From: Adenophora triphylla var. japonica
Taxonomy: Eukaryota > Streptophyta > Magnoliopsida > Asterales > Campanulaceae
Assembly: GCA_022495995.1 (NCBI GenBank)
Contig: JAFEMH010000519.1
Span: 620,001-684,000 of the forward strand
Length of the DNA stretch: 64,000 nt
Direction of reading: 5' to 3'
Position numbers and translations under genes: made by a program. Below the pieces are notes generated by a model. The model was not told the DNA's origin. It saw nothing but the letters and a program-made list of their open reading frames with translations, and did no database searches. This document shows, piece after piece, positions 43,901-54,854 of this stretch (position 1 is its first letter; each line of letters opens with the position of its first letter).

Positions 43901-45385
43901 GAAGTTTTGATTTTGTTGGATTGTAAAAGATTAATCTTATGTTTTCAATTTAATATTATGACATCATTCTCGGTTAGATTTAAGTTTTATAATATTAGAG
44001 TTTTCTTGTCCCGCATTGTTCCGCATCCCGAAGTAGATTTGGGACGGGACAGGATACTTAAGGCACGGGAAGAATTCGGGACGACCCGTCCCGTATAGTT
44101 ACATGATATCATAGTTTCGTCCCGTCTCGTTATCCCGAATTGACGGATCTAGGAATATATGACTGCGCAATAAGACCTCCTTTATCAGTGATCTCCTTGG
44201 TAGATCGTAGGAAGAAGACAAAACTTTTGAAAAAAAAAAAAAAAAAAAGAAATGCAGATTGGCCAAGTTTGGTGATCCGGATTGGAGAGGCAATCCAAGA
44301 TTGTGATCCAATTTGGGACACATGTCCACCAACCATTGGTTGGTGGATTTTTTAAAATATACTTTTCCATTTTTAATTTAAATTATTTTTAATTATATTA
44401 AAAATTTATTAAAATATAAAATAAAAAATATCAAAATTTTTATTTTTTTATCCTCTATAAATAGAGATCAAGTTTATTGAATTTGAAGCACAATCTAAAA
44501 TTCTCTCTTTTCTCTATAAAAATTGAATTTGAATTTCAAATGTAACTTCATTTTTATATTTTTTTATATATCGTATTTTTGTATAATAATTATATAAATT
44601 TAGTAATATAAAATATTTTATAAATTTATTACAAAACAAAAAATAAAAAAAAAGAAAAATGAGGTTAATAATATATGTAATAAAAATAAATAATAAATGA
44701 TATTTGAGTTGGATTGGTTGGTTGGGTTGGATTGGATTGTGAATAAAATCAAAAAATGAAGAAGATTGATTTGGATTGTAGATGATATATGTGGAAGAGA
44801 GAAAAATAATATTATATTGTTGAATTGGATTGGATTGGGTTGCTGATAAAGGAGGTCTAAATAAATTCACTCAGACACAGTGAGAGTTAGATAAGGATAG
44901 ATTTGGACCTGAAATCGGACAATGTAATAATCATCCCCATAAATCTTTCTTAAAGCATCAATGGGCCTAAACTTCGGATTCCGAGGCGAAAACGCAACGC
45001 TTAAATTCACAAGGGCCTTAACCTTATCGGGCCGATACAAACACAAAGCCCAAGCAATAATAGCCCCCCAATCATGGCCCACAACAAACACCTTCTCCTG
45101 ATCGGCCGCCACCGCATCAATCAACGCCACCAGATCTCCGACGACATGAAGCGTCGTGAACTTTGTAGAATCGGTAATCGGCGCTCCGGTGGTGTCGCCG
45201 TAGCCGCGGAGGTCGGGAGCGACGGCGCGGTAGCCGTGGGAGGAAAAGTAGAGCATTTGGTGGCGCCACGTGTACCAGAGTTCAGGGAAGCCGTGGAGGA
45301 AAAGGATTACTGGGCCTTCGCCTAATTCGGCCACGTGCATGTTTATGCCATTGACGGCCACTGTTTTGTGTACTATGTTCTCCAT
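40980..45385 (-). CDS. Soluble epoxide hydrolase EH3 (3 exons)
   Basis: Exons 44909-45385, 41891-42132 and 40980-41277, GT-AG, with the same intron phases as EH1; 338 codons. Catalytic residues are all present: HGFP (31-34), nucleophile Asp105 (GHDWG), lid Tyr154 (YYIVRFQ) and Tyr235 (NYYRS), acid Asp265 (GDIDLTY), base His300 (GVGHF). Expected role: hydrolysis of epoxides to diols in the cytosol. Compared with EH1 and EH2 it has about 14 extra C-terminal residues rich in Cys, Ser and Phe after NQFS, because the usual stop position is changed. Intron 1 (2.8 kb) holds a SINE and other repeats; intron 2 holds nested MITEs. It is closer to EH2 than to EH1 in sequence (SSHGYRA, RPIDA), so EH2 and EH3 are probably the younger duplicate pair. 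Confidence 0.9.
41348..41828. mobile_element. Stowaway-like MITE split by a second small element
   Basis: The outer element starts CTCCCTCCGT after TA (41346-41347) and ends ACGGAG before TA (41829-41830); its body continues after 41598 (CCCATAAAGATAGATTCG). The insert, about 41358-41590, has inverted ends GGTAGCGGAGCCA and GGCAGAGCCA and a partly matching flank (CTCCGT on both sides). It lies in EH3 intron 2. Confidence 0.6.
42133..43009. other. EH3 intron 1, first part, low-complexity and MITE fragments
   Basis: Contains ACGC repeats at about 42240-42265 and diverged MITE-like pieces (CCCCCTCTGTCCCATGTCC near 42625; CTCCCTTTAGTCCAAATAAG near 42868). No coding content. Confidence 0.45.
43028..43423 (-). 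mobile_element. Full-length tRNA-derived SINE with 18-bp duplication
   Basis: The flanks TGTCGGCTCTAATAACTC (43010-43027 and 43424-43441) are an exact 18-bp duplication. On the minus strand the 5' head has a pol III A-box (TGGCCCAATGG, near 43401-43411) and B-box (GGTTCGATTCC, near 43360), then a body of about 270 bp, and a poly(A) tail (T run at about 43030-43052 on the plus strand). This is a complete SINE sitting in EH3 intron 1 in the same orientation as the gene. Confidence 0.88.
43560..44155. mobile_element. Small hAT-like remnant with GGGACG repeats
   Basis: The ends are rich in inverted copies of CCCGTCC / GGGACGGGA (43630-43755 and 44040-44130), and the right end reads TTATCCCGAATTGACGGATCTAG, like the CCCGTATTGACAG ends at 31100 and 39450. 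The centre is AT-rich. No duplication could be fixed and no transposase is present. Confidence 0.4.
44156..44908. other. EH3 intron 1, last part, AT-rich
   Basis: Between 44240 and 44860 the sequence is AT-rich with TTGGATTGG-like words (44705-44840) and an inverted pair CAACCATTGGTTG near 44330. Open frames here are low-complexity and not credible. Confidence 0.45.
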
Positions 45386-46331
45386 TTTTTTTTTACTTTC
45401 TCGCTCTAGAAATTTTGGTTCTCGCTCTAGAAATTGGTGTGATTTGAAGATGATTGGGGGGGTGGGGTGGGGGGGGGGGGGTTGGGTTAATTATAGGGGA
45501 TAATTTGTTGAGTGTGAATGTTGATTTGGTTCAAGGGACAGGGACCCATAAAAGGGAAAAGAACACGTTTGGGGGGCTTTTGATCTGTAATTTTGGAACT
45601 TTTTTTATTTGTTTAGATTGATCTTTTTCTTTTTTGAATGGGGATGGGATTTGCTTGAGATAAGGTTGACGATTGATTCTCCAAAGGTGGTGGGAGTTGA
45701 GCTTAGACAATTATATACTCCCTCCGCCCTATTTAAAAGAGCCCACTTTCTTTTTTGAAACGTCCTATTTCAAAGAGCTCATTCCATAAAAGGAAATATG
45801 TAAGCAGTGTTTCAAACATTTATATCCTCATAATGTTTATATATTTACAAAAAAAAAATATTCATTATACCTTATAATGTTAACATATTTACAAAAAATC
45901 ATTCATTAACTTACTATTCCTTCCACTCATTCTCTCTCCTATTAAATACTGTATTTTTAACTTTTATATTCTCTCTCCTCTAATCTTCTACCCACGTTCA
46001 ATTCTTTATTCATTTTTTTAAAAAAAAATTTAAAACCCGTGAAATATTACCATACACACTTTGAAGTGGGTCGGAGAAAGTAAGTGGTAAGAACTTAACA
46101 CCTATACCGATATCATTTATGTGCTAGAATTCAGAATATTTAAGATTAATTGAAAAAAAAATCTGAAATTTTATACGAGTTTGTTATGTAGAACATCTCA
46201 CGGAGACTTAGAAGATAAAGAGATATAGAAGAACATCACTACAATAGATCACTACAATATATCAGTACATCGAACAGTGGCTTTGTGGCTTTGTTTCATT
46301 TTTTCCTTTCATATTTATATTCATAGTATTA
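45386..46331. other. Region upstream of EH3 with a MITE; possible LTR part
   Basis: A G-rich tract lies at 45457-45481. A MITE-like element begins CTCCCTCCGCCCTATTTAAAAGAGCCCACTTTC (split here: positions 45718-45752) and ends GAAGTGGGTCGGAGAAAG near 46063-46080. The last part (from about 46180) may be the upstream half of the LTR of the gypsy element at 50945, because the Harbinger insertion separates it from 50702. Confidence 0.45.
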
Positions 46332-46589
46332 GGCTCCGTTTGTTTGCCGTAAAATATTTTTCGAAAAACGTTTTCCTCATTTTTCGGTGTTTGTTAAGCA
46401 CCGAAAAATGGGGAAAATGTTTTCCCTCTTTTCGCCGTAAAATGACTTACGGATTTTTCCTAAGTAAAACATTTTCCGAAAAATGGTAACACCCTCACAC
46501 ACCTAACTTTTTATACACCCCCACGTTACCCATCCCACTCACCACCACCACCCACTGCCCCCACCCCACCACCACCACCACCACCACCC

Positions 46590-46990
46590 CCCCCGCACTC
46601 CCTGCCCCCCCTCGGGTCAAAAAAAAAATTAATCATTTAAAATTTATTTTTAACAACTCTCCATCCCACTCCACTCGGCACTCACCACCACCACCCCTGC
46701 CCCCCACCCGCACCCCCCACCCCACCCCCCGTCGGGTCAAAAAAAAATTAATCATTTAAAATTTATTTTTAACAACTCCCCATCCCACTCCGCTCACCAC
46801 CACCACCCCTGCCCCCACCCCCTCGTCGGGTCAAAAAAATTTAATCATTCCCCACCTCACTCCACCCACCCATCCCCCTCGGGTCAAAAAAATTTAATCA
46901 TTTAAATTTTATTTTTAACAACTCCCCTCCACTCTCCACCACCACCCCTGCCCCTACCCGTGTCCTCCACCCCTGCTCCCCCACCCAAAT
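46590..46990. repeat. C-rich tandem repeat about 115 bp, 3-4 units
   Basis: Each unit has CACCACCACCCCTGCCCCC, then GTCGGGTCAAAAAAA, AATCATTTAAAATTTATTTTT and AACAACTC. The units differ by small indels. It lies inside the Harbinger element; no coding frame. Confidence 0.75.
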
Positions 46991-47205
46991 TATCTCAAAT
47001 TGTGTTTTTATCGAAAAATATTTTCATTAAACAACAACAATAAAGCCTTAGTCCCAAAATAATTTGGGGTCGGCTAACATGAATTCTCATATGTTATCGT
47101 GAAAAAAAAAAATAATAATAATAATAAAATAATAATAAAATAAAATAAAATAAAAAAATAAAAAATAAAATAAAATAAAAATAAATAAATAAATAAATAA
47201 AAAAA

Positions 47206-50200
47206 TCAACCCTCCACATGGATTTTTGCCCTCCACTCCGGCCTCTTCAACACCGTACTTTCATCCACTCCAAGTAAATTCATATCATTTTCAATTACTC
47301 TAATCCAAGTTTGTTTGGGTCTTCCCCTACCCCTCGCCATTTTATCATTTCTCCACTGTTTCGACCTCCTAACCGGTGCATCACTCGGTCTCCTTCTCAC
47401 ATGTCCAAACCACCGTAGACGATTTTCCCTCATTTTATCCTCAATGGGCGCAACTCCTACTTTACCTCTGATCACCTCATTCCCCAATCGATACTTTCTT
47501 GTATGACCGCACATCCATCGAAGCATACGCATCTCCACCACATTCATCTTATGCACGTGACACTATTTCACGGCCCAACATTCGGTGTCGTAAAGCAATG
47601 CCGGCCTAATTGTCGTGCGGTAGAATTTTCCCTTTAATCTATTGGGCATGCCGCGATCACATAGAAACCCTGTAGCACTCTTCCACTTCAACCAACCTGC
47701 TTTAATCCTATGAGCCACATCTCCATCTAATTCTCCATCCTTTTGGATAATGGATCCAAGATAGCGAAAAAACTCAGAAGCTTGGATAATATTTCCATCA
47801 AATGTGACCGCCCCTGCCTCCCTACTTCCAACTCTGCTAAACTTACACTCCAAATATTCAGTCTTGCTTCTGCTTAATCGAAAACCTCGAGATTCCAAAG
47901 TGTGTCTCCACAACTCCAATTTACTTTCAACACCCTCTCTTGTCTCATCAATCAGCACAATATCATCTGCGAACAGCATACACTTTGGTATATCATCTTG
48001 GACTGACCTCGTCAATTCGTCCATTATCAAAGCAAAAAGAAAGGGGCTAAGTGCGGAACCTTGATGCACTCCAATCTTTATAGGGAACTCTTCAGTCTTC
48101 CCAACACTAGTCTGTACACAAGTACTAACTCCATTATACATGTCCTTGATAATATCAATATATTTCTTTGAAACACCCTTCTTTGCTAATGCCCACCAAA
48201 GTACCTCTCTTGGCACTTTATCATACGCCTTCTCCAAATCAATGAAAACCATATGCAAATCTTTCTTTTGATCCCGATATTTCTCCATGGTTTGTCTCAT
48301 AAGATATATTGCCTCCATAGTCGATCTTCCTGGCATAAACCCAAATTGGTTATCCGAAATATCCACAATTTTTCTCAGCCTTTGTGCAATCACTCTTTCC
48401 CAAAGTTTCATAGTATGGCTCATTAGTTTGATCCCCCGATAGTTGGCACAATCTTGGACATCACCTTTATTCTTATACAAAGGGATCAGAGTACTCTTCC
48501 GCCACTCCAATGGCATTGTGTTAACTCTCCATATCTTGTTAAATAGCGTTGTTAACCAATCTACTCCCCTCTCCCCGAAACATCTCCAAACCTCAATTGG
48601 TATACCATCCGGTCCAACGGCTTTCTTCAATCTCATCTTTTTCATTGCCATTTCCACTTCACTCTTTCGAATTCTCCGCATAAAATCTCGATTAACCATA
48701 CTCGAAGAGATATTTAAATCTCCAACATCCTGCTCTTGACCGCCATTGAACAAGTTATCAAAGTACGAACTCCATCTATCTTTTATCTCTTTATCCCCGA
48801 CTAAAACTCTTTGGTCTACATCCTTCACACATTTAACCGTCCCAATATCTCGTGTCCTCTTATCCCTCATACGAGCGAGTCTGTAGATGTCCTTTTCCCC
48901 TTCTTTTGTATCCAACTTATCATAAAGTTTCTGATTCACCTTTGCTCTTGCGTCTCTTACTGCTTTCTTAGCATCTCTTCTAGCTTCCTTATACTTCTCA
49001 TAGTTCTCGTCGCTCCTACATTTCCCCAATAATTTGTAGCATTCTCGCTTGCCCTTTATTGCTTGTTTTACTTCCTCGTTCCACCATGATGTGTCCTTAC
49101 TTGGTGGCCCATTTCCTCTAGATTCTCCAAGGACTTCTTTCGCCACCTCCTTTATGGTATGTACCATCTTAGTCCAAGTCGAATCTATATCCATATCCTC
49201 CATATTATCCGCCCAAATACCGGTATCGACCATCTTAGCTACAAATTTCGGTTGATTTTCCCCTTGAAGTCTCCACCACTTGATTCTAGGGTCTACCTGT
49301 GATTTTCTCTTCCTCGAAATTCTCTTACTTCGAAAATCAAGTACCACCAGTCTATGTTGAGTTGCTGTGCTCTCACCCGGAACAACCTTGCAATCTGTAT
49401 AACTCTTTCTACAAGTATTTCTTACTAAGAAGAAGTCAATCTGACTCGCATTACCTCCACTCCTATAGGACACCAAGTGAGATTCTCTCTTCTTGAACCA
49501 AGTGTTCATTATACTCAAGTCATATGCCAACGCAAAGTCCAGGATACTATTTCCTGCTTCATTCCTCTCTCCAAAACCAAAACCTCCATGTATGCTCTCA
49601 AAGCCATGTCGACTAGACCCCACATGTCCGTTCAGATCACCACCAATCACTAATTTCTCACCACTAGGTACTCGTTGCACTACCTCCTCCAAATCTTCCC
49701 AGAACACTTGTTTAATAGATGCATCCAACCCTACTTGTGGTGCATAGGCGGAAATAATAGTTATAATCTCATCACGTATCACCAGTTTAATGCCCATAAT
49801 TCGATCACTCTTCCTGTACACTTCCACCACATCATTAATATACTCCTTATCAATAATGATACCCACTCCATTTCTACCCTTATCCTTTCCTGAGTACCAA
49901 AGCTTAAAACCCCAAGGCGATATTTCTTTTGCTTTCTCTCCAACCCACTTAGTTTCCTGTAGACACATTATGTGAATCTTCCTCCTCCTCATAACTTCCA
50001 CCACCTCTGCTGATCTCCCTGTCAATGATCCAATGTTCCAAGTTCCAAAGCGCATCCCACTACCCTTACACCTACCATGGACTAGCTTCTTTACCCGCAC
50101 TCGTCCGCAATGCGGGGACCCTTGCATATTTGACACCACCCCCGTGCGAAGAGATGGCGCGTCGCTTCCGGGCGACGACCTAGCAACCTTTGCATACTTA

Positions 50201-50391
50201 TCACTACACCCATGTCTTTGAAGTGTAGCGCACCCTTGCATATTTAACACCACCCCCGGGCGAAGAGATGGCGCGTCGCTTCCGGGCGACGACCTAGCAA
50301 CCTTTGCATACTTATCACTACACCCAGGTCTTTGAAGTGTAGCGCGTCGCTGCTGAGGAAACGCCCCAACGATATTCATATTCCGATTCAT
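47206..50391 (-). pseudogene. RTE LINE endonuclease-reverse transcriptase, one in-frame stop
   Basis: A single frame runs from ATG 50391 to a stop at 47206, interrupted only by TAG at 47563-47565. The N-terminal 80 residues contain a tandem 38-residue repeat; then comes the APE-type endonuclease (FGTWNIGSLTGR, LQETKW, AYAPQVG, GGDLNGHVG, about residues 115-345); then RT (GPDGIPIEVW; NYRGIKLMSHTMKLWERVI; MVFIDLEKAYDKVPREVLW; the catalytic FADD; GYRLS-like RGFRLSRSKTEYL), and after the TAG the conserved tail (RMLRWMCGHTRK; RENRLRWFGHVRRRP). Total length would be about 1060 residues. The TAG removes the last 118 residues. RTE LINEs have a single ORF, so this copy is nearly intact. Confidence 0.9.
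50121..50348 (-). repeat. Two tandem 114-bp units at LINE ORF start
   Basis: CTTGCATATTTGACACC recurs as CTTGCATATTTAACACC exactly 114 bp later, giving two copies of a 38-residue block (GCSDKYAKVARSSPGSDAPS). The period is a multiple of three, so the frame is kept. Confidence 0.88.
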
Positions 50392-50704
50392 GTCATGTTA
50401 ATGTGACAAAATTTTTACGCTGGCTGTCACATGCCTACCGCAACCCTCGCCCTTTATCCTGACTTGGGACAGGCAAGGATAAATCCTTGGTGGGTTTAAA
50501 TATTTTCATTAAACACATGAAATATTTTTCGAAAAATATTTTCCTTACCAAACAGCCGAAAACATGTTTATCTCATTTTCCGGAAAATATTTTACAGCAA
50601 ATTCATTTTTCGAAAAACATTTTATAGGAAATTCATTTTCCGTAAAACATTTTACAGGAAATCATTTTTCGGAAGTCATTTTACGCGAAACAAACGGAGC
50701 CTTA

Positions 50705-51572
50705 GTCTGTATTCCTTCCTTCTTCACATGAATAGACTGCCTACATAAGTGGTCAGACAATAGCTGTAGGACATGACTTGATTTCCATAATTATTAATCA
50801 TATTTGGTTCTTACTATTTTCTCTCAAAGTTTCTTAATTTGGAGATTCTTTTGAGTTTAATTTTCTGGGTTTTGTTCGTGTAACAACTCCCTGTTATTCG
50901 AGACTCGCTCATGCAGCGTTTTCTCTGATACGCTTCAGCATCAGTTGGTATCAGAGCAAGATTTGCCTGTTCCACCAGGGTTATTATCAATGGTCGGTAC
51001 TACACCAGCAGCAGGAGATGAAGACGGATCATCATCAGCAAGTACTCAACTTCAGATCGAACGGTTAGATCGTATTGACCAAGAGTTAGCGCAAACACGC
51101 GTTCAAATGACTCAAGTGCAAGAAGCTTTGGAAATGGTGATTAATCGTCTTGACCGTATGAATGTCAGGACAAGATCAGCAGTTTGAACGGGGTGGAGGA
51201 TTGGCTCCTAACCGCGCAGTTGCCAACATAGAGCAGCAACGAGAACATGTCAATGAAAATCTTTGTAGGAATCAAGTGTACGAGGATTCTTCATCTGATA
51301 ACGATGCTCCAGATCTTAATTTTGGCCGTGGAAATCAGATTCAAGGAGGGTTTCAACGTAGACAACGGGGACAAGAAGAATTCAAGTTAAAGGTAGATGT
51401 TCCAGCCTTTAATGGTAACCTGGGTGTTGAAAATTTTTTGGATTTGATTGCAGAAATCGAGAGATTTTTCGAGTATATAGAAATTCCTAAATATCGTCAA
51501 GTTAAGTTAGTGGCCTACCGGTTGAAAGGAGGGGCGTCATCTTGGTGGGAACAATTGCAGAACTTGAGGCGG
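50705..51572 (+). mobile_element. Gypsy element 5' end, cut by a later insertion
   Basis: An LTR-like region ends in CATCA at 50943, followed by the primer-binding site TTGGTATCAGAGC (50945-50957) and a gag frame. The gag is cut at 51572, where the LTR of another element starts. The remainder must lie beyond the window. The LTR start may lie left of the Harbinger insertion at 46332. Confidence 0.7.
50990..51572 (+). pseudogene. Gypsy gag, frameshifted and truncated
   Basis: From ATG 50990 (MVGTTPAAGDEDGSSSASTQ) a coiled-coil-like stretch (LDRIDQELAQTRVQMTQVQE) runs to about 51160, where a frameshift moves to the frame ending with the gag core: FKLKVDVPAFNGN, FLDLIAEIERFFEYIEIPK and VAYRLKGGASSWWEQLQ. 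These are typical of plant chromovirus-type Retrotrans_gag. It stops at the insertion point. Confidence 0.78.
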
Positions 51573-53546
51573 TGTAACTACCCAAATCCGGATCATTACA
51601 ATCCGTTAAAAGTTAACCGAAATCCGTTAACCGGCCCTTTCCAAGTTAACCGGAATCCTTTAATTCCCCCTTTTCGAGTTAACGAGACTTCTCAGGACTG
51701 CCCCGTGCATCCAAATTCCAAAGGGTACTCAACACACGTTATCACACGTAAAAGTGCCACTTTCCTCGAAATACGCAATTTTCGAGACTTTCCAGGGCTG
51801 TTCCGGACATTTTCTCGGACAGTTATTTAGAAAACAGTCAAAACCGGAATTAACGGGACAAAAACCCTATCTTGGTGACTCACAGGGACACGTGGCACAC
51901 ATTCACAGCCTCCCCCATCTCCATCAATCAAATTCAAGGGTGAGAAGTCCAAAATACCCCTGAAATTGAGTGTTAGGCCGTCCGACCTGTTCTTCCTGAA
52001 AAACCAGATTCCTCAGCCAACCCTTGCAATTTCCAAAATACCTCAAAAGTTCCTCAAACTGAAGTTTAGGCCGGACGGACTGTTCTTCATTTTCACCCCC
52101 TATAAATACAGCCACTCCCCTTCAGTAAAGAGGGTGAAAAAAATATTACTCTCCATCAAAACCTCACGGTTCCAGCCAACCAAACACCCTTCCGACCCCG
52201 AAAATGCCTCGATTTGCGTGAAAACCACGTTTTCCGACCAAACACGAGCCAAACACTTCCGAAACACCTCCCAAATACCAAATCATATCCCGTATACGCC
52301 TTTCCGACCCAAAGAGTCAATACCTAGTCATTGTTAACACTTTCACTCTCTAAACTCCGTTTTATCTCTATTTACGCGTCAAATGCTACTTTCGATCCGG
52401 TCAAAGTTCTCAAAATGTAGACGAAACGCCGTCTACGAGACTTGATACGTTTTAGTCCCTAATAATCTTCTCTCCCGTAAGAGAAGAATTTCGAGTTAAA
52501 ACGGCGTTCAAGTCCCGTTTTTACTTTTCTGTCATTTACCGTCCGGATCGTTCGATCCTTTGATTCGCATTTTTACCGTCCGAACCGTTTGGTTCGTGAT
52601 TGTCATTTACAAGTTCGGATCGTTTGATCCGTCGATATTGCTATTTACTTTACGCACCTTTACAAATTCGAGTCGTTTGGCTCATCGATCGCATTTTTAC
52701 CATCCGGATCATTTGATCCGTTAATACCGCATTTCAATACTGTCATTTACAAGTCCAAGCCATTTGGTTTGTTGATAGTATTTTACTTACAAATGTCCGA
52801 GTCAAAAAATGACTCGTTGATCGCATTTCATTTACCACCATTTTCATAAAAATTGGTAACATCGTAATGCCCGGTTCAAAACCAAAAGTTCGTCATTCGA
52901 ACTCCTTTTCAAAACCCCTCAAAATCGATGTTCGTCATTCGAACTCATTTCCGACTCAAAATCGACGTTTGTCATTCAAACGCTCATTTCAAACTCAAAA
53001 TCGACGTTTGTCATTCAAACGCTCTTTTTACCCAAATCAACGTTTGTCATTCAAACCAAGATTAAAGCTTGTCATTCAAGCTCGTTTTCAAAAGCAACAC
53101 GAACATACACACACACACACACTTTTCGAGAAAGGTAGAAAGACTCGTCATACGAGGCATTTCGGGTGATCTCAATATACTCTTCCCGAAACGTAACGTG
53201 ACCTCCGAACCTAACAATCTCTGTTCAAAAAAGCATTTTCCTAAGTTTTGGCTACCAATCAAAACGACCTCCTTTTCAAAGCCTTTTCCCAAGTTTTGGC
53301 TACCAATCAAAACGACCTCTTTTTCAAAGCCTTTTCCCAAGTTTTGGCTACCAATCAAAATGACCTCTTTTTCAAAGCCTTTTCCTAAGTTTTGGCTACC
53401 AATCAAAACGACCTCCTTTTTCAAACCAGCCTTTTTCAAAGTTTAGGCTCATAATATAAAACGCGTGGCGACTCCTCTCCTCCCGGCGAGGTCCCAAGTT
53501 GCGAAAGCCGCTCGCCGCATCCCCGCGCGCGATCCGGGTAATTTCA
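51573..53546 (+). repeat. 5' LTR of Tat element
   Basis: It is 1974 bp, with a TATAAATA box at about 52100. Downstream, CCGGATCGTTTGATCC-like words (52545-52720), TCGTCATTCGAACTC-like words (52885-53080) and a 48-bp tandem repeat follow. Only one LTR is in the window, so the 3' partner is not verified; the end is inferred from the primer-binding site. Confidence 0.8.
53236..53435. repeat. 48-bp tandem repeat, four units
   Basis: GCTACCAATC recurs at 53251, 53299, 53347 and 53395, each followed by AAAACGACCTC (or AAATGACCTC) and TTTTTCAAAGCC. The 48-bp period is a multiple of three, which keeps frames open on both strands; these frames are not considered genes. Confidence 0.92.
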
Positions 53547-53547
53547 G

Positions 53548-53566
53548 TTGGCGACTCCGCTGGGGA
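53548..53566 (+). other. Tat-type primer-binding site
   Basis: TTGGCGACTCCGCTGGGGA lies one base after the LTR end. It differs from the initiator-methionine type used by the other LTR elements here and is typical of Tat/Ogre gypsy elements. Confidence 0.8.
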
Positions 53567-54854
53567 TTGAACATGTTTTTCAAAACTCCTTCGTTTTAAA
53601 AACATTCTGTGGGTCAAACTTTCGTTTACCCTTCCTCGTTTTTGTGTGCGTGTGTGTTTTCAAAACATTGGACTGTTTTCGAGAAAAAACAAAGATGTTG
53701 CATTTTCATCTCTTTCAAAATCATAACATGTTCGTGCATTATTCGTTCATATTTGACTTCTGTGCTATATTTTGAATTGCGCATAAATTCTTTAAAACAC
53801 ATTCTGAAAATCTCTATTTTACTCAGAAAAAGAATTTAGTGACCGCACACTACTTGCATTGCTGCCTCGGTACACCGCACGCTACGCGCACTTGAAGCCT
53901 CGGTACACTGCACACTACAACCCTCAAACCGGGGTGACCGTTCAGCTGCAGCTTGATTGGCCTTCCTAGGCCCTTCGAGCTCGCACGTGGTCATCCCAAA
54001 CAGCCCATCCTAGCCCGTGTAATCCATGCACTCTTTGTGTCACACTTCGTCCAAGACCTTGGTTGGTTTTTGGCTTAGTTTGTGTCATAAAGCCTAAGGG
54101 TATGCTTTTACGCTGATCTCCCTCACAAGTCAAACTTAAAAGTTGAGATCAAAGGTCGTTCTCGACCCGAAGTCTTAGCTTTTCAGCTTTGACTTTGACG
54201 CAGAGCCGCGCTAAAAACATACCCGAAGGTTCAATGTGACGCCGTGTCATCAAACCCTCAATGTATGCACCATGCCAGCCACAACTTGGCCAACACCAAA
54301 AGCTAAGGCCCCTCGTGCAAGCGAGTCAAGAGAGGTCATGCCAAAATTTCGGCACGATTTCTGCCTTAACTTAAGGATGTTGACTTCGACCGTGACCCGC
54401 ATGTCACATACGTTGAAAGTTTACATGACCAGCTAGCCTTAAGTTCACTTTTTCCTTTGTCGGTGGAACTCGCTTGCCTTATAGGACCCTCGCTCGGGAT
54501 TGTCCATCCCGGGAAGACGATTTACAGGTGAAAAACGAGGGGCTTATAAACGTAGTGCCGGGATCCACTGATTCAAGCCCTAGGTTAGTTGCGAAAAAGA
54601 AGAGCAATCTTTTCCAACCCATTAGGACTCTGAGAAAACGCGTTTTAAGTAAACATTAAGCGGTAACTGCACGTTGCACAAGCCCAAAAACCCTGAGCCA
54701 AATACCCATTCCGAAACCTAAGCCCTACCTTTCGTTCCCTGCAGCGAACAGAGAGTGGTTCAGAATTCCGGGTCAGCGCCTCGCCAGAATTACAGTTACG
54801 GCCGCATCAGACAGTTCTTCGGTTCCCTCAGTTCCTTCAGCCAGACTCTCCGAC
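53567..54854 (+). other. Leader of Tat element
   Basis: About 1.3 kb between primer-binding site and gag, with no supported reading frame. Near 53840-53930, CCGCACACTAC, CCGCACGCTAC and CTGCACACTAC form short imperfect repeats. Long leaders are usual in this lineage. Confidence 0.6.

Larger units (their letters stand above)
47034..50497 (-). mobile_element. RTE-clade LINE, near full length
   Basis: The flanks AAATATTTTCATTAAACA (47016-47033 and 50498-50515) are an exact 18-bp duplication. On the minus strand the 3' end reads TTTGGGACTAAGGCTTTATTGTTGTT, the short TTG-repeat 3' end typical of plant RTE elements. The 3464-bp length and an ORF beginning about 100 bp from the 5' end suggest a full-length copy. 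47100-47205 (AATAA and AAATA runs) is a low-complexity 3' UTR tract. Confidence 0.9.
46332..50701. mobile_element. Non-autonomous PIF/Harbinger element containing a LINE
   Basis: The ends are GGCTCCGTTTGTTT in inverted orientation, flanked by TTA on both sides (46329-46331 and 50702-50704). The 3-bp TTA duplication is typical of PIF/Harbinger. Subterminal parts are full of TTTTCGGAAAAT / GTAAAACATTTT words at both ends. Without the LINE it is about 0.9 kb, with no transposase. Confidence 0.82.

Noticed and set aside
44514..44870. 118-codon AT-rich frame
   Set aside because: Low-complexity Ile/Phe/Asn/Tyr sequence in EH3 intron 1; no credible protein.
53062..53446. 125-codon open frames on both strands
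   Set aside because: Both are produced by the 48-bp repeat in the LTR; period divisible by three, no protein similarity.
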